Assembly (NCBI GenBank): GCA_019187495.1
Contig: JABAQN010000012.1
Location: 1 to 40,750 of the forward strand
Direction: 5' to 3'
Length of the DNA stretch: 40,750 nt
DNA from: Steroidobacteraceae bacterium
GTDB lineage: Bacteria; Pseudomonadota; Gammaproteobacteria; Steroidobacterales; Steroidobacteraceae
Below the pieces are notes generated by a model. The model did no database searches. It was given only the letters and a program-made list of their open reading frames with translations, and was not told the origin of the DNA. Position 1 is the stretch's first letter. The number at the start of each line of letters is the position of its first letter. A program made the position numbers and the translations under genes. Positions 16,487 to 25,808 of this stretch are shown here, piece by piece.

Positions 16487-16668
16487 AATACGCGGAAAAT
16501 AGCGGCGAAACCCCACAGCCGAAGCGACTGACCTTCCGCGCTCAGCAAAGGTATCGCCCAATTTCTCCGCTAAATCCGGCCTCGTGATCGTGGCGTTGCA
16601 AGTTGTAGTCTTGATGCAGGTGACAGCTTGTCCGCGTGCTACCGGAACCACAAATCGAGATGCAAGAC

Positions 16669-16962
16669 ATGACCATGCATTCAAGCGCGACAGGAACGCC
16701 GGTACAGATTCTGCGACTACCGCAGGTCTGCAAAGTCACCGGGCTGGGACGCTCGATGATTTACCAGCTGGAATCAAATCGTCGTTTCCCCTGCAGGGTC
16801 CGCATCGGCGCGCGCGCAGTGGGCTGGGTGGAATCCGAAGTGCAGCGATGGCTCGCAGATCGCGTCGACCGCTATCGCGCACAGACAACGTCACCGCAAG
16901 GCGCATTCCAACCGCGTTCATCACGTGTGTCCATGGAAGCGCACCAGCACCACCAGGATTGA
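16669..16962 (+). CDS. AlpA-family regulator or excisionase
   Basis: A 97-aa protein with a MerR-like winged-helix signature of AlpA/phage regulators: ILRLPQVCKVTGLGRSMIYQ, then RFPCRVRIGARAVGW and SEVQRWLADR. Such proteins activate integrase expression or act as recombination directionality factors for P4-type elements. The C-terminal 30 residues are low-complexity. Several in-frame starts exist (16636 GTG, 16660, 16669 and 16675 ATG). I chose 16669 because GAG lies nine bases before it. It is a good candidate for the island's excision switch. Confidence 0.85.
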   Translation: MTMHSSATGTPVQILRLPQVCKVTGLGRSMIYQLESNRRFPCRVRIGARAVGWVESEVQRWLADRVDRYRAQTTSPQGAFQPRSSRVSMEAHQHHQD

Positions 16963-17068
16963 GTTTCCTCCGCCAATATGGTCAAGTAGTGCCGCTGTAG
17001 CTGATCCCAGTGCAGCCCGGCCGAAAGCCGTGTAATCGTTGGCCTCGAAAGGGCCGAAGGTAAAACTC

Positions 17069-17560
17069 ATGTATCCATTGCGTGTTGTTCACGATCTACG
17101 GCCTGCCCTACCGTGGACCATCTACTCTTTGCCAATCAATATCGAGCAGGGCTCGGAGCCTGCACTTCACGAGCGTCGTTTCGCTGTCCAGTGGGACGAA
17201 GACAACGATGAACGCATCCTCGCCGCGATCCTTGATGTGTATTTCCGACGCCCGGAAGCGCTGTGGAACCTTTATGCAGTAGGCGAGCACAAGGGGGACC
17301 TGACCATCTGGGCGTCGACTACGCCCGTTGCCGACCTTGCTGCGTGGCAGGTCGCATCGACTGGTCCGGCCATCCAGGATTCCTGGCCCGTCACGACCTT
17401 CAACGTCTACGCGGAAATCATGCGTACTGGCGGCCACCGGACTCTGCAAATGATGGACGACGATCAGGTCCTTCGGAACTTCCCTCCGGAACACGATCAG
17501 TTGAATTGGCTCATCAAGCTATTCGAACTGGGGCCTTCCGGGCCGCGTCGTCCATGGTGA
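17069..17560 (+). CDS. Uncharacterised island protein, 163 aa
   Basis: The start ATG has GAAGG about 8 nt upstream. The protein is acidic and rich in aromatic residues, with the segments FAVQWDEDNDERILAAILD and GEHKGDLTIWASTTPVADL. No signal peptide, membrane helix or known motif is visible. It stands between the AlpA-type gene and the restriction operon, which is convergent with it at a gap of about 96 bp. I do not recognise the family. Codon use looks normal for the window, so it is probably a real gene. Confidence 0.6.
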   Translation: MYPLRVVHDLRPALPWTIYSLPINIEQGSEPALHERRFAVQWDEDNDERILAAILDVYFRRPEALWNLYAVGEHKGDLTIWASTTPVADLAAWQVASTGPAIQDSWPVTTFNVYAEIMRTGGHRTLQMMDDDQVLRNFPPEHDQLNWLIKLFELGPSGPRRPW

Positions 17561-17656
17561 CGACACAGCGGCTCCCGTAGCCCGCCACGGTCTCCTTGCG
17601 GGAGGGCGCCGCCGGTTGGCCCGGAAACGAGGCATTGGCTGCTCGGTCGTTTGGAT

Positions 17657-20600
17657 CTAGGCCAATGCCCATTCCCCAGAGAGCACTTCAGCCTGTTCCA
17701 GCACCAACTGCGTCGCCTTTTCCTGCTTGTCCGGCGGGTAGCCGTGCTTGCGCAGGATCCGCTTCACGATCACGCGGAGCTGGGCGCGAACGTTCTCGCG
17801 CATCGTCCAGTCGATCGTGACGTTTTTCTTGACGGTGGCGACGAGCTCACGGGCGATACCAGCGAGTGTCGGCTCGCCCAGCACCTTGACGGCACTGTCA
17901 TTGACTTCGAGGGCATCGTAGAACGCGAGCTCGTCCTCGCTGAGTTTCAGCGCCTCGCCGCGGGCGTTGGCGGCGCGCATGTCCTTGGCGAGCTGGATCA
18001 GCTCCTCGATAACCTTGGCGGTCTCGATCGCCCGGTTCTGGTAGCGGCGGAGCGAGGCTTCGAGCAGGTCGGCAAAAGAACGCCCCTGCACCACATTGCG
18101 CTTCGCGCGGTTCTTGATCTCGCCGCGGAGCAGCTTCTGCAGCAGTTCGACCGCGAGATTGCGCTGCGGCATGCCACGCACTTCGGCCAGAAACTCGTCC
18201 GACAGGATGCTGATGTCGGGCTTCTTGAGGCCGGCGGCGGCGAAGATGTCGATGACACCCTCGCTGGTCACGGCCCGGGAAATGATCTGGCGGATGGCGT
18301 GTTCCAGTTCCTCGTCGGTCTTGCGCTCGCCGGGCAGGTTCTTGGCGAGTACTGCCCGCACGGCCTGGAAGAACCCCACGTCGTCGCGAATTCTCAGCGC
18401 CTCTTCGTGCGGTACGGCCAGCGCAAACGCCTGCGAGAGTTCGGTGACCGATCGCAGCAGGCGGTTCTTGCCGTCCTCCAGCCCGAGGATGTGCTCCTGC
18501 GCACCGGGCAGCACAGAGAGCCGCTCGGGCGCGGCACCCGTCAGCCACTTGCCCCAGTCGAATCCATGGAACAGCCCGCGGCAGATTTCGTACTTCTCCA
18601 GCATCAGGGCGACTGCCTCGGCCTGATCGAGCGCCGTTTCGCCCTTGCCGCCGGCTTCGGTGTAAGTAGCGAGTGCCTGCTTCAGTTCATCGGCCAGCCC
18701 CAGGTAGTCAACCACGAGTCCGCCAGGCTTGTCCTTGAACACGCGGTTTACCCGCGCGATGGCCTGCATCAAGCCGTGGCCGCGCATGGGCTTGTCCACG
18801 TACAGCGTATGCAGGCTCGGGGCGTCGAATCCGGTGAGCCACATATCACGCACGATCACGATCCGGAAGGGATCGCGGGAGTCGCGGAAGCGCTCCGCCA
18901 GTGTTTCCCGGCGCTTCTTGTTGCGGATGTGCGGCTGCCAGTCGAGCGGGTCGGAGGCCGAGCCGGTCATCACGACCTTGAGCGTGCCTTCATCGTCACC
19001 GTCACCCTGCCAAGCGGGACGCAGCGCGACGAGTTCGCGGTACAACTCCACGGCAATGCGGCGGCTCATGACCACCACCATGGCCTTGCCTTCCATCGTG
19101 GCGAAGCGCGTTTCGAAGTGATCCACCAGATCGCGGGCGACGAGCTGGATGCGGGTCTCGGAGCCGACCACGGCTTCAAGCTGCGCCCACCGGCTCTTGA
19201 GCTTCTCCTTGCGGTCGACTTCCTCGCCCTCGGTCACTTCCTCGAACTTCGGGTCGATCTTCGGACGCTCGGAATCCTTCAGCTGGAGCTTCGCGAGGCG
19301 GCTCTCGTAGTAGATGGGCACCGTCGCGCCGTCGACGACGGCGCGCTGGATGTCATAGACGCTGATGTAATCGCCAAAGACCGCGCGCGTGTTGGCGTCG
19401 GTCTTCTCGATGGGCGTGCCCGTGAAGCCGACGAACGATGCGTGCGGCAATGCGTCACGCATGTGCCGCGCGAAGCCGTCGATGAAGTCGTACTGGCTGC
19501 GGTGCGCCTCGTCGGCAATTACGACGATATTGCGCCGGTCCGACAGCACCGGATGCCGGTCGCCCCGCTCGTCGGGGAGGAACTTCTGAATGGTCGTGAA
19601 CACCACGCCGCCGGAGGCGACGGCGAGCTTCTCGCGCAGATCGGCGCGGTCGGTCGCCTGCACCGGCGGCTGCCGCAGCAAATCGCGGCATCGCGCGAAG
19701 GTGCCGAACAACTGGTCGTCGAGGTCGTTGCGATCCGTCAGCACCACGACTGTGGGATTGGCCATGGCCGGGTGCAGCACCACGCGCCCCGCGTAGAAGG
19801 CCATCGTCAGGCTCTTTCCCGAGCCCTGCGTGTGCCAGATGACGCCGACTCGCCGATCACCGGGCAAACCGCCGGGACGGTCGCCCGAGCCATACCGGCC
19901 GGATCCATCCGCCACCCGGTCCGCGCCCACCCATTGGGCCGCGCGCAGCGTCTCCTCCACGGCCGCATTCACGGCGTGGAACTGGTGGTACCCGGCCATC
20001 TTCTTGACCAGCTTGCCGTCACCGCCGGCGGCTGCGGAGTCCTCGAACACGATGAAGTGACGCAGCAGGTTGAGAAAGCGCCGCTGCTCGAATACGCCCT
20101 CCAGCATCACCTGCAGCTCCGACTGATTCGACGGAGCGTCCTCGCGCCCGGTGATGGTGCGCCAAGGCTTGAACCACTCCTTGCCCGCACCCAGCGATCC
20201 GATGCGCGCCTGTACGCCATCGGAGGCGAGCAGCACGGCGTTGGTCGCGAACAGCGCCGGCACCTGCGCCTGGTAGGTCTGCAACTGCTGGAATGCCGAC
20301 CACACGGTCGCGTTCTCATCGGCGGGGTTCTTGAGCTCGATCACCGCCAGCGGCAAGCCATTCAAAAACAGCACCACGTCCGGCCGGCGCGTGTGCTGAC
20401 CCTCGGAGACGGTGAACTGATTGACGGCGAGCCAGTCGTTGCTGGCAGGCGCGTCGAAGTCGATGACCCGCACCTGTGTCCCGGCAATGCCGCCGTCCTT
20501 GCGGCGGTACTCGACGGCAACTCCCTCAACAAGCATCCGGTGTACGGCGCGATTGCGCTCGACGAGCGAGGGCGCATCCGCACGGGTGAGCTTGTGGAAG

Positions 20601-20815
20601 GCGTCTTCGATCGCGTCGGGCGGGAGATCGGGATTCAGGCGGGCGAGCGCCTTGCGCAGCCGCTGCTCCAACAGGACATCCCGGTAGTTCGGGTCGCTGC
20701 GTTCGGCATCTGGCTCACCCGCTGCGATGTCCGGACCGTGCAGCACCGCGTAGCCGAGTGCGTCAAGCCAAGCGAGGGCGGCTTCCTCAACAACGCTTTC
20801 GGCGAACTTCGTCAA
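17657..20815 (-). CDS. hsdR: Type I restriction enzyme, R (motor and nuclease) subunit
   Basis: A 1052-aa HsdR that translocates DNA and cuts it when the HsdS-bound site is unmethylated. The N-terminal PD-(D/E)xK nuclease has Asp146 (RRPDVV) and Glu160-x-Lys162 (VIELKN). The SF2 motor has a Walker A at 331-335 (QGSGKS), DEAH at 435-438 and [10 protein letters not shown] after it. A long helical C-terminal region mediates assembly. The start is a TTG at 20815 that directly follows the TGA of the reverse transcriptase gene. The N-terminus [20 protein letters not shown] is typical, so this start is sound and translation should depend on ribosomes leaving the RT gene. The protein appears intact. 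Confidence 0.96.
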   Translation of the reverse strand: MTKFAESVVEEAALAWLDALGYAVLHGPDIAAGEPDAERSDPNYRDVLLEQRLRKALARLNPDLPPDAIEDAFHKLTRADAPSLVERNRAVHRMLVEGVAVEYRRKDGGIAGTQVRVIDFDAPASNDWLAVNQFTVSEGQHTRRPDVVLFLNGLPLAVIELKNPADENATVWSAFQQLQTYQAQVPALFATNAVLLASDGVQARIGSLGAGKEWFKPWRTITGREDAPSNQSELQVMLEGVFEQRRFLNLLRHFIVFEDSAAAGGDGKLVKKMAGYHQFHAVNAAVEETLRAAQWVGADRVADGSGRYGSGDRPGGLPGDRRVGVIWHTQGSGKSLTMAFYAGRVVLHPAMANPTVVVLTDRNDLDDQLFGTFARCRDLLRQPPVQATDRADLREKLAVASGGVVFTTIQKFLPDERGDRHPVLSDRRNIVVIADEAHRSQYDFIDGFARHMRDALPHASFVGFTGTPIEKTDANTRAVFGDYISVYDIQRAVVDGATVPIYYESRLAKLQLKDSERPKIDPKFEEVTEGEEVDRKEKLKSRWAQLEAVVGSETRIQLVARDLVDHFETRFATMEGKAMVVVMSRRIAVELYRELVALRPAWQGDGDDEGTLKVVMTGSASDPLDWQPHIRNKKRRETLAERFRDSRDPFRIVIVRDMWLTGFDAPSLHTLYVDKPMRGHGLMQAIARVNRVFKDKPGGLVVDYLGLADELKQALATYTEAGGKGETALDQAEAVALMLEKYEICRGLFHGFDWGKWLTGAAPERLSVLPGAQEHILGLEDGKNRLLRSVTELSQAFALAVPHEEALRIRDDVGFFQAVRAVLAKNLPGERKTDEELEHAIRQIISRAVTSEGVIDIFAAAGLKKPDISILSDEFLAEVRGMPQRNLAVELLQKLLRGEIKNRAKRNVVQGRSFADLLEASLRRYQNRAIETAKVIEELIQLAKDMRAANARGEALKLSEDELAFYDALEVNDSAVKVLGEPTLAGIARELVATVKKNVTIDWTMRENVRAQLRVIVKRILRKHGYPPDKQEKATQLVLEQAEVLSGEWALA

Positions 20816-22315
20816 TCAGTACCTCTCCGTGGCAAAGAGCTCAATCTCCACCGGGTTGACAACCGGCTTGAGCGATCGCAATTTCGCTTTATTCACGACC
20901 TTGGACGGGGCTAATGCTGCCTTTAACTTCTTGGAGGTGATCCAGTCGTTATTCCACAACTCAACCGATTTGCCCTTGACCAACTGGCACAACCTCTCGG
21001 TATAGGCGAGCCCAGGTTCAAATGGATGACTGACTCGTTGCAGCCATATTTCCATGTGCCCAGTATTTGGAAGTTGCGATAGCTTCCGATGAATCTTCTT
21101 GATCACTTCAATTCGTTCGCGGTCCGTCTTGATCGATCTTAGTAGCCTACTGACTATTGCGGCACAGACCGGAAACGCCTTCGGACTACTGTAGGCAATA
21201 TCGACGGCGATGCTGATGAGAGCGATGGGATTCTGGACCCGCTTCGCCTTCGCCAACCGACGATAAAAATGTGTAAGGGCAACCGTCAGGCTACCTGCGT
21301 TCGGGAAGTCAATCCCGTGGCTATGAATGACAAGCAAGTGCTTCTGGACGTTTTGGTCACCCTGTCTCCCGCGGAACCAAGCTCGCTTGTCCGGTTTCAA
21401 CGAGTGAGTTACAACCTGCGATGATCCAGCGGTCTTACCCGAGTTGAGCTTGAGGCCCAAATCAATCAAGACCTCCGTTAGAGCCTTGAGAATCCGATCG
21501 CCGACTTGCGGGTTCTGTACGAAGATCCTGTAGTCATCGCGGTATCGAAGAACCTGGAATTCTGCGATCCCATCCACCTCCAGCCGACTGTGCAACTCTA
21601 AGTCGACGTACCCCAGTACAAGCTCGGACACAAAATCCATGAGAACGGAGCCTTGGGGAATACCATTCGTCTGCCCGTGCCTCATATCCTGAACCGCGCA
21701 GTCGATGATGTTGCCGATTAGCGCCTTGTCACCTTTCTTAGCTTTTGCGACCGCCTTCGTGTGAATTGCCCAAGCGATTGAATGCGTGTAGATAGCTGAG
21801 TAACAGTCCGCTATGTCGGCATGCAGCACATAGTTGTACTCGAGCGATAGCTCGATAGATCCCTGCTCGATTCCCTGCCACCAGCTGAGAATTTGCGCGG
21901 CCTTATCTTTGCGGTTGGAAGGCGCGGATACCGGAATGCTTAGGCACTTGATGTTCGGGAGTGCGCGAAACTCTTTGAATCTTTCGCAGATCACCTTCCA
22001 CTGATTCGGCGCAGTTATCTGCTCTACAAGCGAGACATAGAGCGCGGGATGAATCAGCTGAAGCGGCCTCCATGCGTGTCGACCGTCCTTGTTGGAGAGC
22101 ACCGAGTAATTGACACCTTCATATTTTCGCGAGTCGGACGAAAGGCTGGATAGTGACTTTCCAAGTAGCGCCTTAGAGACAGCTGAAAGCAGTTCCCGAA
22201 ACGTGAAATACAGGGGTAGGTCCATGTTGCAGTAGCTCTCTGGCTTCAACAGGAACGCACGAGCCTGCTTCGCAGTCATTTCAAGAATCGACCGACTTGA
22301 GCGCGACACGGTCAT
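20816..22315 (-). CDS. Reverse transcriptase embedded in the type I restriction operon (UG/DRT-like)
   Basis: A 499-aa RNA-dependent DNA polymerase. The fingers and palm lie at about 80-300: motif A LHADIADCYSAIYTHS with Asp167, motif B GIPQGS at 218-223, the catalytic YRDD at 258-261, and GLKLNSGKT as motif D. About 200 mostly helical residues follow, with no maturase X, endonuclease or retron features. This architecture fits the unknown-group/DRT and Abi reverse transcriptases linked to phage defence; I cannot assign a class by eye. The ATG overlaps the hsdS stop (ATGA) and the stop abuts the hsdR start, leaving no room for an adjacent retron-type RNA gene. GC is low: 25 of 60 bases in 21061-21120. 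Confidence 0.93.
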   Translation of the reverse strand: MTVSRSSRSILEMTAKQARAFLLKPESYCNMDLPLYFTFRELLSAVSKALLGKSLSSLSSDSRKYEGVNYSVLSNKDGRHAWRPLQLIHPALYVSLVEQITAPNQWKVICERFKEFRALPNIKCLSIPVSAPSNRKDKAAQILSWWQGIEQGSIELSLEYNYVLHADIADCYSAIYTHSIAWAIHTKAVAKAKKGDKALIGNIIDCAVQDMRHGQTNGIPQGSVLMDFVSELVLGYVDLELHSRLEVDGIAEFQVLRYRDDYRIFVQNPQVGDRILKALTEVLIDLGLKLNSGKTAGSSQVVTHSLKPDKRAWFRGRQGDQNVQKHLLVIHSHGIDFPNAGSLTVALTHFYRRLAKAKRVQNPIALISIAVDIAYSSPKAFPVCAAIVSRLLRSIKTDRERIEVIKKIHRKLSQLPNTGHMEIWLQRVSHPFEPGLAYTERLCQLVKGKSVELWNNDWITSKKLKAALAPSKVVNKAKLRSLKPVVNPVEIELFATERY

Positions 22316-23658
22316 TTGACTTCATCTTTCTCATTTGCGTGTACGAGTCTTGCGATTCCCGCCGTCTCCTTCACGCGAACCGAACCCGATACAAGTTTAG
22401 GAAGAAGCGAGTCGCGCAGCGTGGTCAGCGCACGAGCCTCGCGCGTCTGTTCGACGACCTTCAGATACATGGGTCGAAGTATCCGATCAAAGACGGCCAT
22501 AACGGTGCTGCCTGGGACGACGACGGGAATGGGACGGAAACTTGCCTTGCTAATCTCGAGGAAGGTAGAGCCATTTGCACGACTAACGATTTCTTCTTGA
22601 GATGCTTCGGCCCAGCGGAGCAGAAATAGGTTCGATGTTCCAGTCTTCGGCCTAATGCCGATGAACCCTTGGTTAATCGCTACTGGAATCTCCGCGATGG
22701 CGAGATAACCGATTGGGGCCCGAGAAGAGAGAAGGACCGTCCCGATGGGCAATAGCCCGGAGCTGATCTGACTGAGACCGGCGTCGGTAATCTTCCTGTC
22801 TGTAGCTAACAGAACAGGCACGGACAGGTGGGATAGGTCTTTTGGCGTAACCCAGTCATGAACACCATCCTCCCAGAAGTCGGACCGATCGGTCTTCGGA
22901 GTGCTGCCGCCTACAACATCAGCCAGCGCGCCGATTTCCTTGATGCTCCACCCACGGGGAATCTCGCCCAACTCCGAATCCTCAAACGAATCCGGAAACA
23001 GATCGGCAATGTGCTTGGGCAGGTCGGGGTCGCGCCCTTCGGCCTTGGCGCGGACGGGGTGGAAGTCCACGAACCACGACTTGAAGAGCGCCCGCGCCAT
23101 CGCCTCCAGCGTCTCGTTCATCCGTCGGTTCAGCTCGATCTTGTCGTCCAGCGTGCCGAGGATGCATCCAATCGTGGACTGCTCGCCAATTGGAGGCAGC
23201 GTGATCGATAGTCGCGCAAGCATCTCGTTATTCAGACTCGCCCGGGTCGACATGGTCGACATCGCCGTGACGGCCTGCCGAAAGCCTGGGCTGCGGAAGT
23301 AGTACCCAGCATATTCAGGAGCAACCCTGCGATCGTCCTTAGGCCTGAGGCGCTTTGTAAAGCCGTTGAACGTCGCATTAGGAATGTCGCGGAGAGCGAC
23401 GCAGCTCATTCCCAGTTCATCCATAGTTTCGCTGGTTCTAGTAAGAAATACGTCGCCGCGCCGAACTGAGCATCTCTCCCGTTCTTGGTCCGTCGATTGA
23501 ACAAGTTCAGCAAGCTCATGTGGGACGAAGATGTTGTAGAAGACGTCCTTGAACGACACGAATGGGTAGCCAGTCCCAAACGCGGAGCGCGGCTTCGAGA
23601 GACCTGAACTGAACTCATACAGTTCATCTAGAGGAGCAGTCTGCCACTCACCCACCAT
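22312..23658 (-). CDS. hsdS: Type I restriction-modification specificity subunit S
   Basis: A 448-aa HsdS with two target recognition domains, each reading half of a bipartite DNA site. TRD1 covers about residues 1-150, and a conserved helical spacer follows ([20 protein letters not shown], then [20 protein letters not shown]). TRD2 covers about 225-390, and a C-terminal conserved helix ends the protein ([13 protein letters not shown]). The ATG at 23658 overlaps the end of hsdM by 11 bp. An earlier in-frame start at 23685 would overlap hsdM by 38 bp and is less likely. The TRD-coding parts are lower in GC than the spacer, as expected for exchanged domains. The 3' end overlaps the reverse transcriptase by 4 bp. 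Confidence 0.95.
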   Translation of the reverse strand: MVGEWQTAPLDELYEFSSGLSKPRSAFGTGYPFVSFKDVFYNIFVPHELAELVQSTDQERERCSVRRGDVFLTRTSETMDELGMSCVALRDIPNATFNGFTKRLRPKDDRRVAPEYAGYYFRSPGFRQAVTAMSTMSTRASLNNEMLARLSITLPPIGEQSTIGCILGTLDDKIELNRRMNETLEAMARALFKSWFVDFHPVRAKAEGRDPDLPKHIADLFPDSFEDSELGEIPRGWSIKEIGALADVVGGSTPKTDRSDFWEDGVHDWVTPKDLSHLSVPVLLATDRKITDAGLSQISSGLLPIGTVLLSSRAPIGYLAIAEIPVAINQGFIGIRPKTGTSNLFLLRWAEASQEEIVSRANGSTFLEISKASFRPIPVVVPGSTVMAVFDRILRPMYLKVVEQTREARALTTLRDSLLPKLVSGSVRVKETAGIARLVHANEKDEVK

Positions 23659-25210
23659 ACCCAAGCTCCTTGAGGTTGGCGGCAATCACAGCATCCAGCT
23701 TCACCGCCTCCGCCTGCTGCTCGCGCAGCGTCGCAGCCAGCCGCATCATCTTCTCCTCGAACGGCTCACCGTCGTCTTCGGCCGCCTCGGCGCCGACGTA
23801 ACGACCGGGCGTGAGCATGTGTCCGTGCTTGCGGATGTCCTCAAGTTTCGCGGCCTTGCAAAACCCGGGCACGTCGGCGTACTCGCCCGCGTCCTTGTCG
23901 CCGCGCCAGGCATGGTAGGTGCCGGCGATCTTCGCGATGTCGGCATCCCCCAGCTCGCGGTGCACGCGATCCACCATCGTGCCGAGCTTGCGCGCGTCGA
24001 TGAACAGCGTCTCGCGTCGCCGGTCGCGAAAGCGGCCGTTCTTCTTGTTGCGCGCGAGAAACCACAGGCAGACCGGGATCTGCGTCGAATAGAAGAGCTG
24101 TCCCGGCAGCGCCACCATGCAGTCCACGAGATCCGCCTCGACGATCGCCTTGCGGATCTCGCCCTCGCCCGACTGGTTCGATGACATCGAGCCATTGGCG
24201 AGCACGAAGCCGGCGAGCCCGGTGGGCGCCAGGTGATGGAGGAAGTGCTGCACCCAAGCGTAGTTGGCATTGCCCGCCGGCGGCGTGCCGTAGGCCCAGC
24301 GCGGGTCGTCCTTCAGCAGCTCGCTGCGCCAATCGCTGTCGTTGAACGGCGGGTTGGCGAGCACGTAGTCGGCCTTGAGGTCCGGGTGCCTGTCGGCGTG
24401 GAAGGTGTCGCCGTGTGCGATCTGCGCATCGATGCCGCGGATGGCGAGGTTCATCTTGGCCAGGCGCCAAGTGGTGTAGTTGGACTCCTGGCCGTAGATG
24501 GAGATGTCGCCGATTTTGCCGGCGTGGGCTTCGATGAACTTCTCGCTCTGCACGAATATGCCACCCGAGCCGCAGCACGGGTCGTAGACGCGGCCTTTGA
24601 AGGGCGCGAGCATTTCGACCAGCACGCGCACCACATGCGAGGGCGTGTAGAACTGGCCGCCGCTCTTGCCCTCGGCGCTGGCGAAGCGCGAGAGGAAATA
24701 CTCGTACACCCGGCCGAGCGTGTCCTTGGCGCGGTCGGCGGCGCTGCCGAGCGCGATGTCGCTGACCAGATTGATGATCTGGCCCAGCCGCTGCTTGTCG
24801 AGGCCGGCGCGGCCGAAATCCTTTGGCAGCACGCCCTTGAGCGTCGGGTTGTCGCGCTCGATGGCGGCCATCGCGTCATCCACCAGCGTGCCGATGGTGG
24901 GCTGCGGCGCGTTGGCCTTCAGGTGCTGCCAGCGGGCCTCCTTCGGTACCCAGAAGACGCTGACGGCGCGGTATTCGTCGCGGTCCTCGGGGTCGGCACC
25001 ATCGGCCTGCTGAGTGGCGAGTTCGGCGTGCTTCGCCTCGAAGGCATCCGAGATGTATTTCAGGAAGATGAGACCGAGCACGACGTGCTTGTACTCGGCC
25101 GCGTCCATGTTGTTGCGCAGCGCGTCGGCGGCGGCCCAGAGCTTGGCTTCGAAGCCGAGGTTGACGGTGGTCGCACTGTCGCCAGCGCCCTTCTTGGTTC
25201 TTCGCGCCAT
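23648..25210 (-). CDS. hsdM: Type I restriction-modification methyltransferase subunit M
   Basis: A 520-aa N6-adenine DNA methyltransferase that with HsdS protects the host sites and forms the core of the restriction complex. The N-terminal helical HsdM_N domain spans about 15-160. [15 protein letters not shown] leads into the SAM motif DPCCGSGG (210-217), and NPPF (286-289) is the catalytic motif IV. The C-terminal helices end in KELGYGG, a typical HsdM end overlapping hsdS. High GC (40 of 60 bases in 24601-24660) contrasts with the downstream RT gene. All motifs are intact. Confidence 0.97.
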   Translation of the reverse strand: MARRTKKGAGDSATTVNLGFEAKLWAAADALRNNMDAAEYKHVVLGLIFLKYISDAFEAKHAELATQQADGADPEDRDEYRAVSVFWVPKEARWQHLKANAPQPTIGTLVDDAMAAIERDNPTLKGVLPKDFGRAGLDKQRLGQIINLVSDIALGSAADRAKDTLGRVYEYFLSRFASAEGKSGGQFYTPSHVVRVLVEMLAPFKGRVYDPCCGSGGIFVQSEKFIEAHAGKIGDISIYGQESNYTTWRLAKMNLAIRGIDAQIAHGDTFHADRHPDLKADYVLANPPFNDSDWRSELLKDDPRWAYGTPPAGNANYAWVQHFLHHLAPTGLAGFVLANGSMSSNQSGEGEIRKAIVEADLVDCMVALPGQLFYSTQIPVCLWFLARNKKNGRFRDRRRETLFIDARKLGTMVDRVHRELGDADIAKIAGTYHAWRGDKDAGEYADVPGFCKAAKLEDIRKHGHMLTPGRYVGAEAAEDDGEPFEEKMMRLAATLREQQAEAVKLDAVIAANLKELGYGG

Positions 25211-25219
25211 GAAACTTCC

Positions 25220-25756
25220 CTATCGGTCGAGCGCCAGCATCTTGACGAAGCCGGCGATCCGCTCCGCCTCGGCGCTGGTCAGGTCATTCGGAATATTGCT
25301 CAGCGTCACGACAAGACCCGGCCGAACGGGAACCGAAGAGCGATAGGTTCCCGCAACATCATTTGGAACCTGCTCCGTGGCGTCCCGGGCCGCGGGCTCG
25401 CTGTTCACCGATCCCTTGTCCTTCCTGCGGGGCGCGCTTGTAGTACGAGTCTTGATCGTGAAATTCGCAGGATCCTCGCGCCAGGTGAGGAACAGCTCGA
25501 CCGCTCGCCGAACACGGCGGCCGTACTCTTTCAGCGATGTGGGATTGAAGTCCTTTGCGCGCTTGTTCGTGAAGCGCTTGATGGCCGTGTCGAGGTCCAG
25601 CTGACTCAGATCGGCTTTCTCCGTGTCAGACAGGATGGCGAGGACGTTTCTCGTCGCAACGGCCAGAGCCTGGGCGGTGGCCGCCGGCATCAGCCCCTTG
25701 TCGCCAGCATGGTCGAGGAATTCCAGCAGATCGTCCGCCGAGTACCCATTTGCCAT
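25220..25756 (-). CDS. Small protein heading the restriction operon, 178 aa
   Basis: First gene of the operon, ending 9 bp before the hsdM ATG. The N-terminal 95 residues are helical (ADDLLEFLDHAGDKGLMPAA, later SLKEYGRRVRRAVELFLTWR). They recall the SAM-like core-binding fold of tyrosine recombinases without a catalytic domain. A charged linker follows, and the end has a LVVTLSNIPNDLTSAEAERI strand-helix segment. I recall similar small genes ahead of hsdM in other type I loci, with unknown role. Its start codon lies within a divergent promoter and next to an operator-like dyad. A DNA-binding or regulatory role is therefore reasonable, but this is inference. Confidence 0.6.
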   Translation of the reverse strand: MANGYSADDLLEFLDHAGDKGLMPAATAQALAVATRNVLAILSDTEKADLSQLDLDTAIKRFTNKRAKDFNPTSLKEYGRRVRRAVELFLTWREDPANFTIKTRTTSAPRRKDKGSVNSEPAARDATEQVPNDVAGTYRSSVPVRPGLVVTLSNIPNDLTSAEAERIAGFVKMLALDR

Positions 25757-25779
25757 AACAATATTCCTACGGTATATTG
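25750..25779 (+). promoter_or_regulatory. Divergent control region with strong promoter and dyad operator
   Basis: On the plus strand TTGCCA (25750-25755) and TATATT (25773-25778) are 17 bp apart and would drive the ATPase gene at 25809 with a 20 to 25 nt leader. A perfect dyad CAATAT (25759-25764)-N9-ATATTG (25774-25779) lies between and over these elements. The -35 box overlaps the start codon of the divergent restriction operon. A protein on the dyad would affect both directions. Confidence 0.55.
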
Positions 25780-25808
25780 GCCGCTAGATGAAAATATAAC
25801 GTATTGAC

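Noticed and set aside
17651..20914. Very long open frame antisense to hsdR
   Set aside because: It mirrors the hsdR codons in a GC-rich gene; no family motifs, and hsdR has all its motifs on the other strand. The same applies to long antisense frames at 324-2831, 30621-34298 and 34618-36780, apart from the real genes at their ends.
20816..23658. Retron with msr/msd RNA beside the RT
   Set aside because: The RT overlaps hsdS by 4 bp and abuts hsdR, so there is no room for an adjacent RNA gene; the protein also lacks retron-type motifs such as the VTG region as far as I can see.
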